Shown here piece after piece: positions 9,690-19,002 of a DNA stretch of 64,000 nucleotides. The first letter of the stretch is position 1; the number at the start of each line of letters is the position of its first letter. The translations under genes and the position numbers were made by a program. The notes beneath the pieces were generated by a model that worked only from the letters and a program-made list of their open reading frames with translations, was not told where the DNA came from and ran no database searches. Source of the DNA: JBPESN01 sp051710625 (GTDB lineage: Bacteria > Pseudomonadota > Gammaproteobacteria > Enterobacterales > Enterobacteriaceae); contig NZ_JBPESN010000002.1 in NCBI RefSeq assembly GCF_051710625.1, forward strand, positions 1 through 64,000, written 5' to 3'.

Positions 9690-9888
9690 TTAATGCGGCG
9701 GCGGTTTGCGCGGGCCGGCGGGAATAATGAACGGGCGGCGGACGGTAAAAATGTGGCGGCGGCGGTCCCGGTCTCCGACGTGCAACACCATGCCGGGGGG
9801 GGGGGATGATTTCCACGGCGACCCCCGCCAGCGCGCTCCCCGCCGGTAGCATCAGCGCCAGCATTAACAGCCGTGTTTTTTGATTCAT
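9690..9888 (-). pseudogene. Small proline-rich exported protein, probably frameshifted at a poly-C tract
   Basis: The ATG at 9888, with AAAGG seven bases upstream, opens a clear signal peptide: 'MNQKTRLLMLALMLPAGSAL', probable cleavage after 'ALAG'. Next comes 'VEIIPP' across a run of 11 C (11 G on the plus strand, about 9795-9805). In the current frame the protein continues Pro/Arg-rich across both tandem terminators to about 9583, which is unlikely for a real gene. In the neighbouring frame it ends 'RRPFIIPAGPRKPPPH' at 9690, just before the terminators. I take that as the original end (about 65 residues). The family is not recognised; it is probably a small periplasmic protein. Confidence 0.5.
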
Positions 9889-10405
9889 ATGAGGACCTTT
9901 CAGGACGACATTGAGGCGGTTATAACAATGGCGTGAGGCGCTCACTATCAGACAGTGTCTGATTTGCACAGCGCTTACCGTTTCTTTACCCAATTCTGAC
10001 ATTGTTGGCTAACCGTTGCCCGCCCTGCGGGGATTGCCGCCGCCCTAAGGCCACACCATTTTGGGGAATTCCGCTGGCGCACATGAGTAAGTTTGCCGCG
10101 ACGATCCCGGCGCCGCTGGGCTGGGAGACCTTGCAATAGCGAGGGGGAAAGGGGTTCAACTGTGGGCATTGCGCTTACGGGCGCACGAGACAGGACCGCC
10201 TATGGCGGCTCGCGCCGCTATATCGACCAGCGCAAACGGAAGCAATATGCCTGCTGGTCATCGACAAGGCGATGACAAGCTGAATCCAGTCAGTCAGTCA
10301 GAATGAAATCAAAGTCCCGGCCATAAAGCCAGGACTCTGTCAGCACGCTGCTCGCCAAAGCGAGGTAGCGAAAGGAGCAGCACCCGCGCCCTTCCTGCGT
10401 CTGCC
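9889..10405. other. Gene-free stretch between the exported-protein gene and ihfA
   Basis: Short ORFs here have no convincing start signals or family resemblance. A four-base tandem repeat (AGTC, four units including a partial) lies near 10288-10302. I see no RNA gene. Confidence 0.5.
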
Positions 10406-10702
10406 TCACTCTTTTGGTGAGGCATTCTCGACACGGCTTTTCAGCTTCTGTCCCGGGCGGAACGTCACCACCCGGCGGGCGGTAATGGGAATATCTTTGC
10501 CCGTTTTTGGATTGCGTCCTGGCCGCTGATTTTTGTCGCGCAAATCAAAATTACCGAAGCCTGATAATTTTACCTGCTCGCCATTTTCCAACGCCCGGCG
10601 CACTTCTTCAAAAAACAGTTCCACAATTTCTTTGGCATCCCGTTTGCTCAGCCCAAGCTTTTCAAACAGATATTCTGACATTTCAGCTTTAGTAAGCGCC
10701 AT
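10406..10702 (-). CDS. ihfA: Integration host factor subunit alpha
   Basis: DNA-bending nucleoid protein that pairs with IhfB; it acts in transcription, replication and recombination. The 98 residues match the usual length. The DNA-binding arm shows 'RPGRNPKTGKDI' with the intercalating proline at residue 65, after 'KLSGFGNFDLRDK' (46-58). It lies four bases after pheT on the same strand, so it is probably co-transcribed with pheST and may also have its own promoter inside pheT, as in E. coli. It is intact, as expected for a global architectural protein. Confidence 0.98.
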   Translation of the reverse strand: MALTKAEMSEYLFEKLGLSKRDAKEIVELFFEEVRRALENGEQVKLSGFGNFDLRDKNQRPGRNPKTGKDIPITARRVVTFRPGQKLKSRVENASPKE

Positions 10703-10706
10703 AAGT

Positions 10707-13094
10707 TTAATCCCTCAAGGATGCTTGGAATCGCTGCTTTAGTGCCGCCACGCATTTCGCAACGGTCGCGGCAATCTCCTCTTCTTCTAGTGTACGGGTG
10801 GTATCCTGTAAGATCAGGCTGATAGCCAGACTCTTAAAACCTTCCGCTACGCCCCTACCCCGGTACACGTCAAACAAGGTTACGCCAACTAACTGATTTG
10901 CGCCAACTTTTTTACACTCCGCGATAATATCTGCTGCGGCGACGCCATCAGCCACCACCACGGCGATGTCGCGGCGATTAGCGGGAAAGCGGGAAATGTC
11001 ATTTACTTCAGGCACTTTACGCTCGGCAACCTTCTCCCAGAGTAGTTCAAACACCAGCGTACGGCCATTTAAATTCAGTTTCGCTTCAAGCTCGGGATAA
11101 ATAACGCCAATGAATCCAATGGCTTCATTGTTAAGATAAATTGCGGCGCTCTGCCCCGGATGCAGCGCGGGATGCCGTTGTGCTCTGAACTCAATATCGT
11201 TTAATTTGCCGGTAAGCTCAAGTATTGCCTCAAGATCGCCTTTGGCGTCGTAAAAATCTACCGGCTGGCGAGGCTGATCCCAATGTTCATCGGACCGCGG
11301 ACCGGCAATAACTCCGGCCAGCATAAGATCCTGACGAATTCCCAGGTCGGCTGCGTTATCAGGAACAAAGCGCAAACCGCTCTCAAACAGGCGGACTCGC
11401 TGCTGCTGTCGATTCTGATTATAGACCACGGCGCCAAGAAGTCCGGTCCAGAGTGACAAACGCATCGCGGACATATCCTGAGAAATCGGGCTGGGCAGCA
11501 CCAGCGGCGCCTGCTGAGGATGCAGCAGCGCCTGGGTTTTGGGGTCGACAAAACTATAGGTGATCGCTTCTTGATAGCCGCGGTCCACCAGCAACGTTTT
11601 GACCCGCGCCAGCGGCAGCGCCGCTTCGCGGTGGTGCGGCATCACCAGATTGGCGCGCACCGGCACATTGGGAATCGCGTCGTAGCCGTACACCCGCGCG
11701 ATCTCTTCTATCAAATCTTCTTCGATAGCCATATCAAAACGCCAGCTCGGCGCCACGGCCTGCCAGCCCTCCGCTGTACGGATGACCTGGCAGCCCAGAC
11801 GGGTCAGAATATCGCTCACGTCCTCGTCCGAGATAACATGGCCAATCAAACGATCCAGGGTTTTGCGACGCAGCGTGATCGTGGCTGGCTGCGGTAGAGC
11901 GGATGCGGAGGTCACACCGATAACCGGGCCCGGCTGGCCGCCGCAGATGGTTACCAGCAGCGCGGTCGCCCGCTCCATGGCGCGCGGCTGCAGCGCCGGA
12001 TCCACGCCGCGTTCATAGCGGTGCGATGCATCGGTGTGCAGCCCGTAGCGGCGGGCGCGGCCGGTGATGGCCAACGGATTGAAAAAGGCGCATTCCAGCA
12101 CTACGTCGCGGGTGGTCAGGCTGATACCGGACGCGGCGCCGCCGAAAATCCCCGCCATTGCCAGCGCCCGGCCATGGTCGGCAATCACCAGCGTATCGGG
12201 CGAAAGCGTCACCTCGCTGCAGTCGAGCAGGGTCAACCTCTCATCCTGCCTGGCATGACGCACCACGATACCCCCTTCGATGCGCGCGCGATCGAAAGCA
12301 TGCATCGGCTGCCCCAGCTCCAGCAGCACAAAGTTGGTAATATCCACCACGGCGTCCACCGAGCGCAGTCCACAGCGGCGCAGTTTCTCCTTCATCCATA
12401 GCGGCGTCGCCGCGCCGATATTGATATTTTTCACCACCCGGCCCAAATACCGCGTGCAGGCCTCGACCGCATCAACGCGGATAGGCAGCGTATCGCTAAT
12501 TTTCGGCGCCACCCTCTCGATGGCCGGCATGTGCAGCGGCAGGCGATTGCGCACCGCCACATCGCGGGCGATCCCCAGTAACCCCAGGCAATCGGCGCGG
12601 TTCGGCGTCACGCTGATATCGATGGTGTTATCGTCGAGCTGCAAATAACCGCGGATATCCTGGCCGATAGGCGCGTCGACAGGCAGTTCAATGATGCCGT
12701 CATGGTCGCCGGTAATGCCTAATTCGGAGAACGAGCACAGCATGCCTTCCGACGGCTCGCCGCGCAATTTGGCGGCTTTGATTTTGAAGTCGCCCGGCAG
12801 CACAGCACCGAGCATGGCCACCGCCACCCGCAGATCGGCGAAGCAATTGGGGGCGCCGCAGACGATATCCAGCAGCCGCTCGCCGCCGACATCCACCTTG
12901 GTAATGCGCAATTTGTCGGCGTTGGGATGCTGACGGCACTCTACCACCCGACCGACCACCACGCCGGTAAACCGGCCTGCGACCGGTTCCACATCGTCCA
13001 CTTCCAGGCCGGACATGGTGATCTGATCCGCCAGCGCCTTGCTGTCAATGGCCGGATTCACCCATTCACGCAGCCAAAGTTCACTGAATTTCAT
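10707..13094 (-). CDS. pheT: Phenylalanine-tRNA ligase beta subunit
   Basis: Beta chain of the alpha2-beta2 enzyme that charges tRNA-Phe. At 795 residues it is full length. The N-terminal tRNA-binding (EMAP-like) domain shows 'VVGRVVECRQHPNADKLRIT' at about 47-66; the editing B3/B4 domain lies near 210-400; B5 and the catalytic-like domain follow; the C-terminal ferredoxin-fold anticodon-binding domain includes 'FPANRRDIAVVVADGVAA'. pheS ends 15 bases upstream, so the two are one transcript. No lesions are seen. Confidence 0.98.
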   Translation of the reverse strand: MKFSELWLREWVNPAIDSKALADQITMSGLEVDDVEPVAGRFTGVVVGRVVECRQHPNADKLRITKVDVGGERLLDIVCGAPNCFADLRVAVAMLGAVLPGDFKIKAAKLRGEPSEGMLCSFSELGITGDHDGIIELPVDAPIGQDIRGYLQLDDNTIDISVTPNRADCLGLLGIARDVAVRNRLPLHMPAIERVAPKISDTLPIRVDAVEACTRYLGRVVKNINIGAATPLWMKEKLRRCGLRSVDAVVDITNFVLLELGQPMHAFDRARIEGGIVVRHARQDERLTLLDCSEVTLSPDTLVIADHGRALAMAGIFGGAASGISLTTRDVVLECAFFNPLAITGRARRYGLHTDASHRYERGVDPALQPRAMERATALLVTICGGQPGPVIGVTSASALPQPATITLRRKTLDRLIGHVISDEDVSDILTRLGCQVIRTAEGWQAVAPSWRFDMAIEEDLIEEIARVYGYDAIPNVPVRANLVMPHHREAALPLARVKTLLVDRGYQEAITYSFVDPKTQALLHPQQAPLVLPSPISQDMSAMRLSLWTGLLGAVVYNQNRQQQRVRLFESGLRFVPDNAADLGIRQDLMLAGVIAGPRSDEHWDQPRQPVDFYDAKGDLEAILELTGKLNDIEFRAQRHPALHPGQSAAIYLNNEAIGFIGVIYPELEAKLNLNGRTLVFELLWEKVAERKVPEVNDISRFPANRRDIAVVVADGVAAADIIAECKKVGANQLVGVTLFDVYRGRGVAEGFKSLAISLILQDTTRTLEEEEIAATVAKCVAALKQRFQASLRD

Positions 13095-13109
13095 GTGTTA
13101 ATCTCGCCC

Positions 13110-14093
13110 TTATTTAAATTGTTTAAGAAAACGCAGATCGTTTTCAAAGAATGCGCGCAAATCCGTGACACCGTAATGAAGCATCGTCAACCGCTCCATG
13201 CCCATGCCGAAAGCGAAGCCGGAGTAAATTTCCGGATCGATGCCGACATTGCGCAGGACATTCGGATGCACCATGCCGCAGCCCAGCACTTCCAGCCAAC
13301 GACCGTTTTTCCCCATCACGTCCACTTCAGCGGAGGGTTCGGTAAACGGAAAATAAGACGGGCGGAAACGGACCTGCAGGTCTTCTTCAAAAAAATTGTG
13401 CAGAAAATCATGCAGCGTGCCCTTCAGGTTGGTAAAACTGATATCGGTATCGATAATCAGCCCCTCCATCTGATGGAACATCGGCGTATGGGTCTGGTCA
13501 TAATCGTTGCGGTACACCCGCCCCGGCGCAATAATGCGAATCGGCGGCTGCTGCGCCTTCATGGTACGGATCTGTACGCCGGAGGTCTGGGTGCGCAAAA
13601 GCCGGGTGGCGTCAAACCAGAAGGTATCGTGATCGGCACGTGCAGGGTGATGGGCGGGGATATTTAGGGCGTCGAAATTATGGTAATCATCTTCGATTTC
13701 CGGCCCGGTGGCCACCGAAAAGCCCAACTCGCCGAAGAAATGTTCAATACGCGCGATGGTACGGGATACCGGATGCAGACCGCCGTTTTCCATGCGGCGC
13801 CCCGGCAGCGAGACGTCCAGCGTTTCAGCCGCCAGCAGCGCCTCCAGCGCCGCGCCCCCCAGCGTCGCTTTGCGCGCGGCCAGCGCCTGCTGCACGTCCT
13901 GTTTGGCCTGATTGATTACCGCACCCGCCGCAGGCCGCGCGTCCGGAGCCAGATCCCGCAGCGCCGTCATTTGCTGGGTAAAATGCCCTTTTTTGCCTAA
14001 ATATTCGACGCGGACCAACTCCAACGCCTTTATATCCTGGGACCGTTCGATATCTGCTTTGGCCTGCACAACCAAATCTGCGAGATGTGGCAT
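13110..14093 (-). CDS. pheS: Phenylalanine-tRNA ligase alpha subunit
   Basis: Catalytic alpha chain of PheRS, class II synthetase, 327 residues as in E. coli. The N-terminal coiled coil (about 1-90) contacts tRNA. Motif 2 is visible as 'GRVYRNDYDQTHTPMFHQ', and motif 3 as 'FAFGMGMERLTML' near the C-terminus. Expression is probably set by the pheM leader and attenuator upstream (14192-14307), so that low charged tRNA-Phe raises pheST transcription. Confidence 0.98.
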   Translation of the reverse strand: MPHLADLVVQAKADIERSQDIKALELVRVEYLGKKGHFTQQMTALRDLAPDARPAAGAVINQAKQDVQQALAARKATLGGAALEALLAAETLDVSLPGRRMENGGLHPVSRTIARIEHFFGELGFSVATGPEIEDDYHNFDALNIPAHHPARADHDTFWFDATRLLRTQTSGVQIRTMKAQQPPIRIIAPGRVYRNDYDQTHTPMFHQMEGLIIDTDISFTNLKGTLHDFLHNFFEEDLQVRFRPSYFPFTEPSAEVDVMGKNGRWLEVLGCGMVHPNVLRNVGIDPEIYSGFAFGMGMERLTMLHYGVTDLRAFFENDLRFLKQFK

Positions 14094-14191
14094 TGCTTTC
14101 CTCTTCTTCCTGCCGTAGATGGCTTAACCGTAAATGAGCGAGAGGTCTGATGACCGTATAAAACGGGCAGAGCGCCCCGCTTAGCAGCAAT

Positions 14192-14219
14192 AAAAAAGCC
14201 TCCACTCCGGGAGGCTTTA
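14192..14219 (-). terminator. pheST attenuator
   Basis: Minus-strand AAGCCTCC / GGAGGCTT stem followed by TTTTTT. It lies 22 bases after the pheM stop and about 100 bases before pheS. This is the layout of the E. coli pheST attenuator. Part of the leader coding region (TTTTTCGTTTCTT) is repeated just after the pheM stop, which would allow alternative pairing. Confidence 0.88.
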
Positions 14220-14241
14220 GCGCTATTTTTCGTTTCTTGAC

Positions 14242-14307
14242 TTACGCGCAAGCCCCCGGGATACAGGTGCTAAAGTAAAAAAAGAAACGAAAAATAGCAG
14301 CATTCAT
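14242..14307 (-). CDS. pheM: pheST leader peptide, extended form
   Basis: Regulatory leader peptide whose translation senses charged tRNA-Phe. It begins '[14 protein letters not shown]', identical to the 14-residue E. coli PheM as I recall it, with five Phe codons in positions 6-12. Here the stop after Thr14 is missing and the frame runs seven more codons ('CIPGACA') to TAA at 14242-14244, giving 21 residues. The attenuator follows at once. The extension moves the ribosome release point closer to the attenuator stem. Confidence 0.88.
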
Positions 14308-14368
14308 GCTTGCATTACCTTGTTGGCGCTGTGTTTTGACAACTTAAAATCCTGCCCGACGTTGATGC

Positions 14369-14400
14369 GAAAAAAAAGAGGGCGACCGGCTCCCTCTTCT
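14369..14400 (-). terminator. Terminator after rplT
   Basis: Minus-strand stem GAGGG / CCCTC with a nine-base loop followed by eight T residues, ten bases past the rplT stop. It separates the infC-rpmI-rplT transcript from the pheM-pheST leader. Confidence 0.85.
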
Positions 14401-14409
14401 TTAACCGGC

Positions 14410-14766
14410 TTACGCCAGGGTGCCTTTCGCTTTATCGGCCAGAGCGGCGAAAGCCACTTTGTCGAATACAGCGATATCCGCCAGGATTTTACGGTCGATC
14501 TCAATGGAAGCCTTTTTCAGGCCATCGATGAACCGGCTGTAAGAAATACTGTTCTGACGGGCCGCGGCGTTGATACGCGCGATCCACAGTTGACGGAACT
14601 GCCGTTTTTTCTGACGACGGTCACGGTAAGCGTACTGACCTGCTTTGATAACCGCCTGGAAGGCAACACGGTAAACGCGCGAACGGGCACCGTAGTAACC
14701 TTTCGCTTGTTTCAAGATTTTTTTGTGACGTGCATGCGCTACCACACCACGTTTTACGCGAGCCAT
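14410..14766 (-). CDS. rplT: 50S ribosomal protein L20
   Basis: Early-assembly protein of the large ribosomal subunit, 118 residues, full length and basic ('MARVKRGVVAHARHKKILKQ'). In E. coli L20 also represses its own rpmI-rplT message by binding a pseudoknot that mimics rRNA; I did not verify such a structure here. rpmI lies 44 bases upstream on the same strand. Confidence 0.98.
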   Translation of the reverse strand: MARVKRGVVAHARHKKILKQAKGYYGARSRVYRVAFQAVIKAGQYAYRDRRQKKRQFRQLWIARINAAARQNSISYSRFIDGLKKASIEIDRKILADIAVFDKVAFAALADKAKGTLA

Positions 14767-14810
14767 ATGCTTTCTCCTAAAGTCTTATTCAAGCCGATTA
14801 AAAATGACGC

Positions 14811-15008
14811 TTACGCGTAGGGCAGACAACGAACGACCAAACCCAGATCCCCTTTGGAAACCATGGATTTCGGGCGCAGGTGACGCTTACGCTTAGTGGA
14901 TTTTTTGGTCAGAATATGACGCAGGTTAGCATGCTTACGCTTGAAACCGCCCGAAGCCGTTTTCTTGAAGCGCTTTGCAGCACCGCGTACTGTCTTGATT
15001 TTTGGCAT
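14811..15008 (-). CDS. rpmI: 50S ribosomal protein L35
   Basis: Small basic large-subunit protein, 65 residues from 'MPKIKTVRGAAKRFKKT' to 'LVVRCLPYA'. I chose the ATG at 15008 because all L35 proteins begin MPKIKT; an upstream in-frame ATG (15029) would add seven unconserved residues. It lies between infC and rplT as in all enterics. Confidence 0.98.
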   Translation of the reverse strand: MPKIKTVRGAAKRFKKTASGGFKRKHANLRHILTKKSTKRKRHLRPKSMVSKGDLGLVVRCLPYA

Positions 15009-15055
15009 GAGTTTATCTCTACTCCGCATTGTTAATAATATGAATCAGTGAGGCG

Positions 15056-15079
15056 AAGGCGCCGCTTCGGCGGCGCCTT
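15056..15079. other. UUCG tetraloop hairpin between infC and rpmI
   Basis: A perfect ten-base-pair stem (AAGGCGCCGC / GCGGCGCCTT) closes a TTCG loop on the plus strand (CGAA on the message). No T-run follows in the direction of transcription, so it is more likely an RNA-processing or stability element than a terminator. Confidence 0.7.
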
Positions 15080-15091
15080 ACTTGTCAGGCC

Positions 15092-15634
15092 TTACTGTTT
15101 CTTCTTGGGTGCGAGCACCATGATCATCTGGCGGCCTTCAATTTTGAAGGGGAAAGATTCCACTACCGCCAGTTCACTCAGATCGTCGCGAACGCGATTA
15201 AGCACTTCGATGCCGATCTGCTGGTGCGCCATTTCACGTCCGCGGAACCGCAGGGTGATTTTGGCTTTATCGCCGTCTTCCAGAAAACGAACCAGGTTGC
15301 GTAGTTTTACCTGATAGTCGCCTTCATCGGTGCCAGGCCGGAATTTGATTTCTTTAACCTGAATAACTTTCTGCTTTTTCTTCTGTTCTTTGGTGGATTT
15401 GCTCTTCTCATAGAGGAACTTGCCGTAATCCATGATTCGGCAAACCGGCGGCTCGGCATTGGGGCTGATTTCGACTAAATCAACGCCCGCTTTCTCAGCT
15501 TTTTCAAGCGCTTCATCCAGGCTGACAATACCAATCTGCTCGCCGTCGATACCCGTCAGACGAACCTCTGCGGCGTGAATTTCTTGGTTAAGACGATTGG
15601 GACGCGCCGGTTGAACTCGTTTTCCGCCTTTAAT
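15092..15634 (-). CDS. infC: Translation initiation factor IF-3, AUU start
   Basis: IF-3 binds the 30S subunit and enforces correct start-codon choice. The full protein is 180 residues if it begins at the ATT codon 15632-15634, eight bases after GGAGG: 'KGGKRVQPARPNRLNQEI' follows, matching the enteric N-terminus. No ATG fits until 'MDYGKFLYEKSKS' at 15433, which would remove the N-domain. The AUU start is the known basis of IF-3 autoregulation in E. coli. The C-domain with 'FRGREMAHQQIG' is intact. It lies four bases after thrS. Confidence 0.97.
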   Translation of the reverse strand: MKGGKRVQPARPNRLNQEIHAAEVRLTGIDGEQIGIVSLDEALEKAEKAGVDLVEISPNAEPPVCRIMDYGKFLYEKSKSTKEQKKKQKVIQVKEIKFRPGTDEGDYQVKLRNLVRFLEDGDKAKITLRFRGREMAHQQIGIEVLNRVRDDLSELAVVESFPFKIEGRQMIMVLAPKKKQ

Positions 15635-15637
15635 ACT

Positions 15638-17566
15638 TTATTCCTCCAGTTGATGAAGATTACGGCTGCGGATTTCGTGCTGCAGCTTGGTAATAATCTC
15701 GTTAACGTCGACGCTGCCCAAATCTTTACCGCGGCGTGTACGCACAGCGACCTTGCCTGCTTCCACTTCTTTATCTCCGCAGAGCAGCATGTAAGGCACC
15801 CGCCGCAAAGTATGTTCGCGGATTTTAAAGCCTATTTTTTCATTTCTCAAGTCTGCTTTCACCCGAATCCCTGCCGCTGACAGTTTTTCCGTCAGTTTTG
15901 CGACATATTCCGACTGATTATCGGTAATGTTCATCACGACGACCTGTGTCGGCGCCAGCCAGGTCGGGTAGAAACCCGCATACTCTTCCGTCAGGATGCC
16001 AATGAAGCGTTCCATTGACCCCAGAATAGCACGGTGGATCATGACCGGCACCACCCGTTTGTTATTTTCCCCGACATAGAAGGCATTTAAACGACCGGGT
16101 AGCGAGAAGTCGAGCTGCACCGTACCACATTGCCAGGCACGATCCAGGCAATCAAGAAGTGTAAATTCAATTTTGGGACCGTAAAAAGCCCCCTCGCCTG
16201 CCTGGTATTCAAAGGTAATACCGTTTTCCGTCAGCGCGGCGGCTAGATCCTGTTCCGCCCGGCCCCAGGCGTCATCGCTGCCGATACGCTTTTCCGGACA
16301 GGTAGACAGTTTGACCAGGATTTTCTCGAAGCCAAACGTGCCGTACATATCATACACCATTTTGATGCAATTGTTTACTTCATCACGCACCTGGTCTTCG
16401 GTACAAAAGATATGGGCATCGTCCTGGGTAAAGCCGCGCACCCGCATGAGTCCATGCAGCGAACCCGACGGCTCACTGCGGTGGCAACTGCCGAATTCGG
16501 CCATCCGCAGCGGCAGATCGCGATACGACTTCAGACCTTGATTGAAAATCTGCACGTGGCCCGGGCAATTCATCGGTTTAATACAGTATTCCCGGTTTTC
16601 TGACGACGTGGTGAACATGTGCTCGGCGTAATTGTCCCAGTGTCCGGTCTTTTCCCACAAGACGCGGTCCATCATGAACGGCCCTTTCACTTCCTGGTAC
16701 TGATAAGCTTTGAGCTTCATACGCACAAAGGTTTCCAGTTCGCGGAAAAGGGTCCAACCGTCGTTGTGCCAAAACACCATACCCGGTGCTTCTTCCTGCA
16801 TGTGATACAAATCAAGCTGCTTACCGATTTTACGATGATCGTGCTTTGCCGCTTCTTCCAGATGCTGCAGGTAGGTGTTGAGCTGCTTTTTATCGCCCCA
16901 GGCGGTACCGTAAATGCGCTGCAGCATTCTGTTCTTGCTGTCGCCGCGCCAGTAAGCGCCGGAGGTTTTTTGCAGGGTGAAGTGATGGCAGAAACGCATG
17001 TTGGGGACGTGCGGGCCGCGGCACATGTCGACATATTCTTCATGATGATAAAGCCCGGGACGATCATCGCGGCGGATATTTTCGTCGAGAATAGCGACTT
17101 TATAATCCTCGCCCCGCGCCACAAACGCATCGCGGGCCTGCTGCCAGCTGACTTTTTCTTTGATAACGTCGTAATCTTTTTCAGCCAGTTTGTGCATCCG
17201 CTTTTCCAGCAGGTCGAGATCGTCCTGCGTCAAGGTATGATCGAGATCGACATCATAATAGAAGCCTTTATCGATAACCGGACCGATAGCCATTTTCGTT
17301 TGCGGCCACAGTTGTTTAATGGCGTGTCCGAGCAAGTGCGCACAGGAATGGCGAATAATTTCCAGCCCCGCCTCATCTTTGGCGGTAATGATCGCAAGCT
17401 GGGCATCGTGCTCAATGACATCAACGGCATCAACCAATTCCCCGTTAACGCGGCCGGCAATGCAGGCTTTGGCCAGACCAGGATCGATATCGCGGGCAAC
17501 ATCAAGGGGAGAGACGGGATGGTCAAACTGACGCTGACTGCCATCAAGGAGAGTTATAACGGGCAT
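15638..17566 (-). CDS. thrS: Threonine-tRNA ligase
   Basis: Charges tRNA-Thr and edits mischarged Ser. The 642 residues match the family. Order: TGS domain (1-60), editing domain with 'HSCAHLLGHA' (about 73-82), class II catalytic core with zinc Cys in 'KPMNCPGHVQ' and motif 2 'FGSCHRSEPSG', and C-terminal anticodon domain ending 'QLEE'. In E. coli ThrRS represses its own translation through a tRNA-like leader; the 470 bases upstream here could hold such a leader, but I have not folded it. Confidence 0.98.
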   Translation of the reverse strand: MPVITLLDGSQRQFDHPVSPLDVARDIDPGLAKACIAGRVNGELVDAVDVIEHDAQLAIITAKDEAGLEIIRHSCAHLLGHAIKQLWPQTKMAIGPVIDKGFYYDVDLDHTLTQDDLDLLEKRMHKLAEKDYDVIKEKVSWQQARDAFVARGEDYKVAILDENIRRDDRPGLYHHEEYVDMCRGPHVPNMRFCHHFTLQKTSGAYWRGDSKNRMLQRIYGTAWGDKKQLNTYLQHLEEAAKHDHRKIGKQLDLYHMQEEAPGMVFWHNDGWTLFRELETFVRMKLKAYQYQEVKGPFMMDRVLWEKTGHWDNYAEHMFTTSSENREYCIKPMNCPGHVQIFNQGLKSYRDLPLRMAEFGSCHRSEPSGSLHGLMRVRGFTQDDAHIFCTEDQVRDEVNNCIKMVYDMYGTFGFEKILVKLSTCPEKRIGSDDAWGRAEQDLAAALTENGITFEYQAGEGAFYGPKIEFTLLDCLDRAWQCGTVQLDFSLPGRLNAFYVGENNKRVVPVMIHRAILGSMERFIGILTEEYAGFYPTWLAPTQVVVMNITDNQSEYVAKLTEKLSAAGIRVKADLRNEKIGFKIREHTLRRVPYMLLCGDKEVEAGKVAVRTRRGKDLGSVDVNEIITKLQHEIRSRNLHQLEE

Positions 17567-18035
17567 GCGGGTTTCCTTAAATTGCAGTGGTGATCCATAC
17601 GCAAGATCACTGACGTTTCATCTTTCTTGTACATGGCTTTTGATGCCGCTGCCAACTAACCAACAATCGCTAGTTTGGTACGCAACCAGATTCACTCCTC
17701 ACTCACCGCAGAGACGGTAGGCCGCTTACGGCGCTATGGTATCACTTATCCGGCAAGACCACATCCTTGTGTCGCCACGCCCGCTTAATTAACCGGCGTC
17801 GCCGACAGACAAGATATTCTCCAACGCCACGATGACAGGGTTAACTACCCAAGGGGGTACGAGAGGCTTAGCAACGGGAGGGCAGATCGTGAGTGGAGCA
17901 TCAGGGCTGGAATACGGGTGTTACAGGTCAGCTGGAGAAAAGGGATACTACAGGCGCTCGGCACCGTAAAGGAAAACGGCGGCACAAACGCCGTTTCCCT
18001 CCGGCATGGGTCCTGATGCCGATCCCGGGTCCGTT
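17567..18035. other. Gene-free stretch upstream of thrS
   Basis: It should contain the thrS promoter and leader. A stem (GGAAAACGGCG / CGCCGTTTCC, 17971-17999) near the SDR gene end may be a terminator for one side. No open gene is recognisable. Confidence 0.5.
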
Positions 18036-18900
18036 TTAGCCCGTGAAGTAATGCCCCTGACGCAGATCCGTTAACAAATCCGGACCGGTAGGGGTCCAGC
18101 CCAGTGCCGCACGCGTGTGTGCGCTGGATGCCGGCATATCCGCGCCGAGGAAATTGGCTAGCCAGCCGAAATGCTCAGGTTCGCGCTAGGCGACCGGCAG
18201 ACCCAGCTGTTCGCCAATCAACGCCGGCGAGGGTTTTGCAGGTGATGCTTTCATCGCCCACCGCATGGTAAAGCAGCTCGGGCCGGGCTTGCTCCAGTAC
18301 CTGTCGATACAGGGGCGTGGCGTCCGAACGGTGGACGGCGGCCCAGCGGTTCTGGCCGTCGCCAAGATAAGCGGATACCCCCCTTCTCGCGCGCCAGATG
18401 GATCAAAGCGGCAATGAAGCCATGATCGCCGCTACCGTGAACCGACGCCGCCAGCCGCACAATGCATGCCCGCACCCCCTGCTCCGCCAATGCAATCGCG
18501 GCGGCCTCAAATTGGCGCGGGTAGCGGGGGTCGGTGGGGGCTGCGTCTTGTTTCGTGGAAATTCGCCCCGGCGTGAGATGCGCTCCAGCCCGGCGGTCAC
18601 CAACAGCGGGCGCCTCGACCCTTTCAATGCGCTACCCAGAGCCTCGATCGCCACACGGTCTTGCTACGAACTCTCAGCGAAGCGGGAAAAATCATGATTG
18701 AACGCGGTATGGATTACCGCGTCCGCCTCTTGAGCCGCGTGGCACAAATAGTGCGAGATCATCGAGCGTGCCGGTCAATGCCAGGGCGCAGCCTTGTCGC
18801 TCGAACGAACCAGTCCCGTTACCTCATGTCCCGAGTTGAGTAACTCAGCGACTACCGCTGAGCTGACCCAGCCGGTCGCCCCCGTAATAAATACTTTCAT
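18036..18900 (-). pseudogene. SDR-type NAD(P)-dependent epimerase/oxidoreductase, broken
   Basis: The start at 18900 gives a Rossmann fold: 'MKVFITGATGWVSSAVVAEL' contains a GxxGxxx motif, followed by 'LNSGHEVTGLVRS'. The frame then breaks and recovers as 'ALTGTLDDLALL', 'QDRVAIEALGSALKGSRRPL', 'GVRACIVRLAASVHG' and 'GADMPASSAHTRAALGW', ending 'GHYFTG' at 18036. Several frameshifts and stops are present. The length (about 288 codons) is typical of the extended/atypical SDR family whose genes are often divergent from MmyB-like XRE regulators, exactly as here. Substrate unknown. Confidence 0.82.
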
Positions 18901-19002
18901 GCGTCATCTCCGCCATTACTGTCGTGAACGCATTGTAGCCAGCGTGATTATCCTGTTAAAGTAGTGACTTTATACGGGTATAATCAATAACAGGAAGCGA
19001 CC

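Noticed and set aside
16619..17593. 324-codon plus-strand frame opposite thrS
   Set aside because: Antisense shadow of intact thrS.
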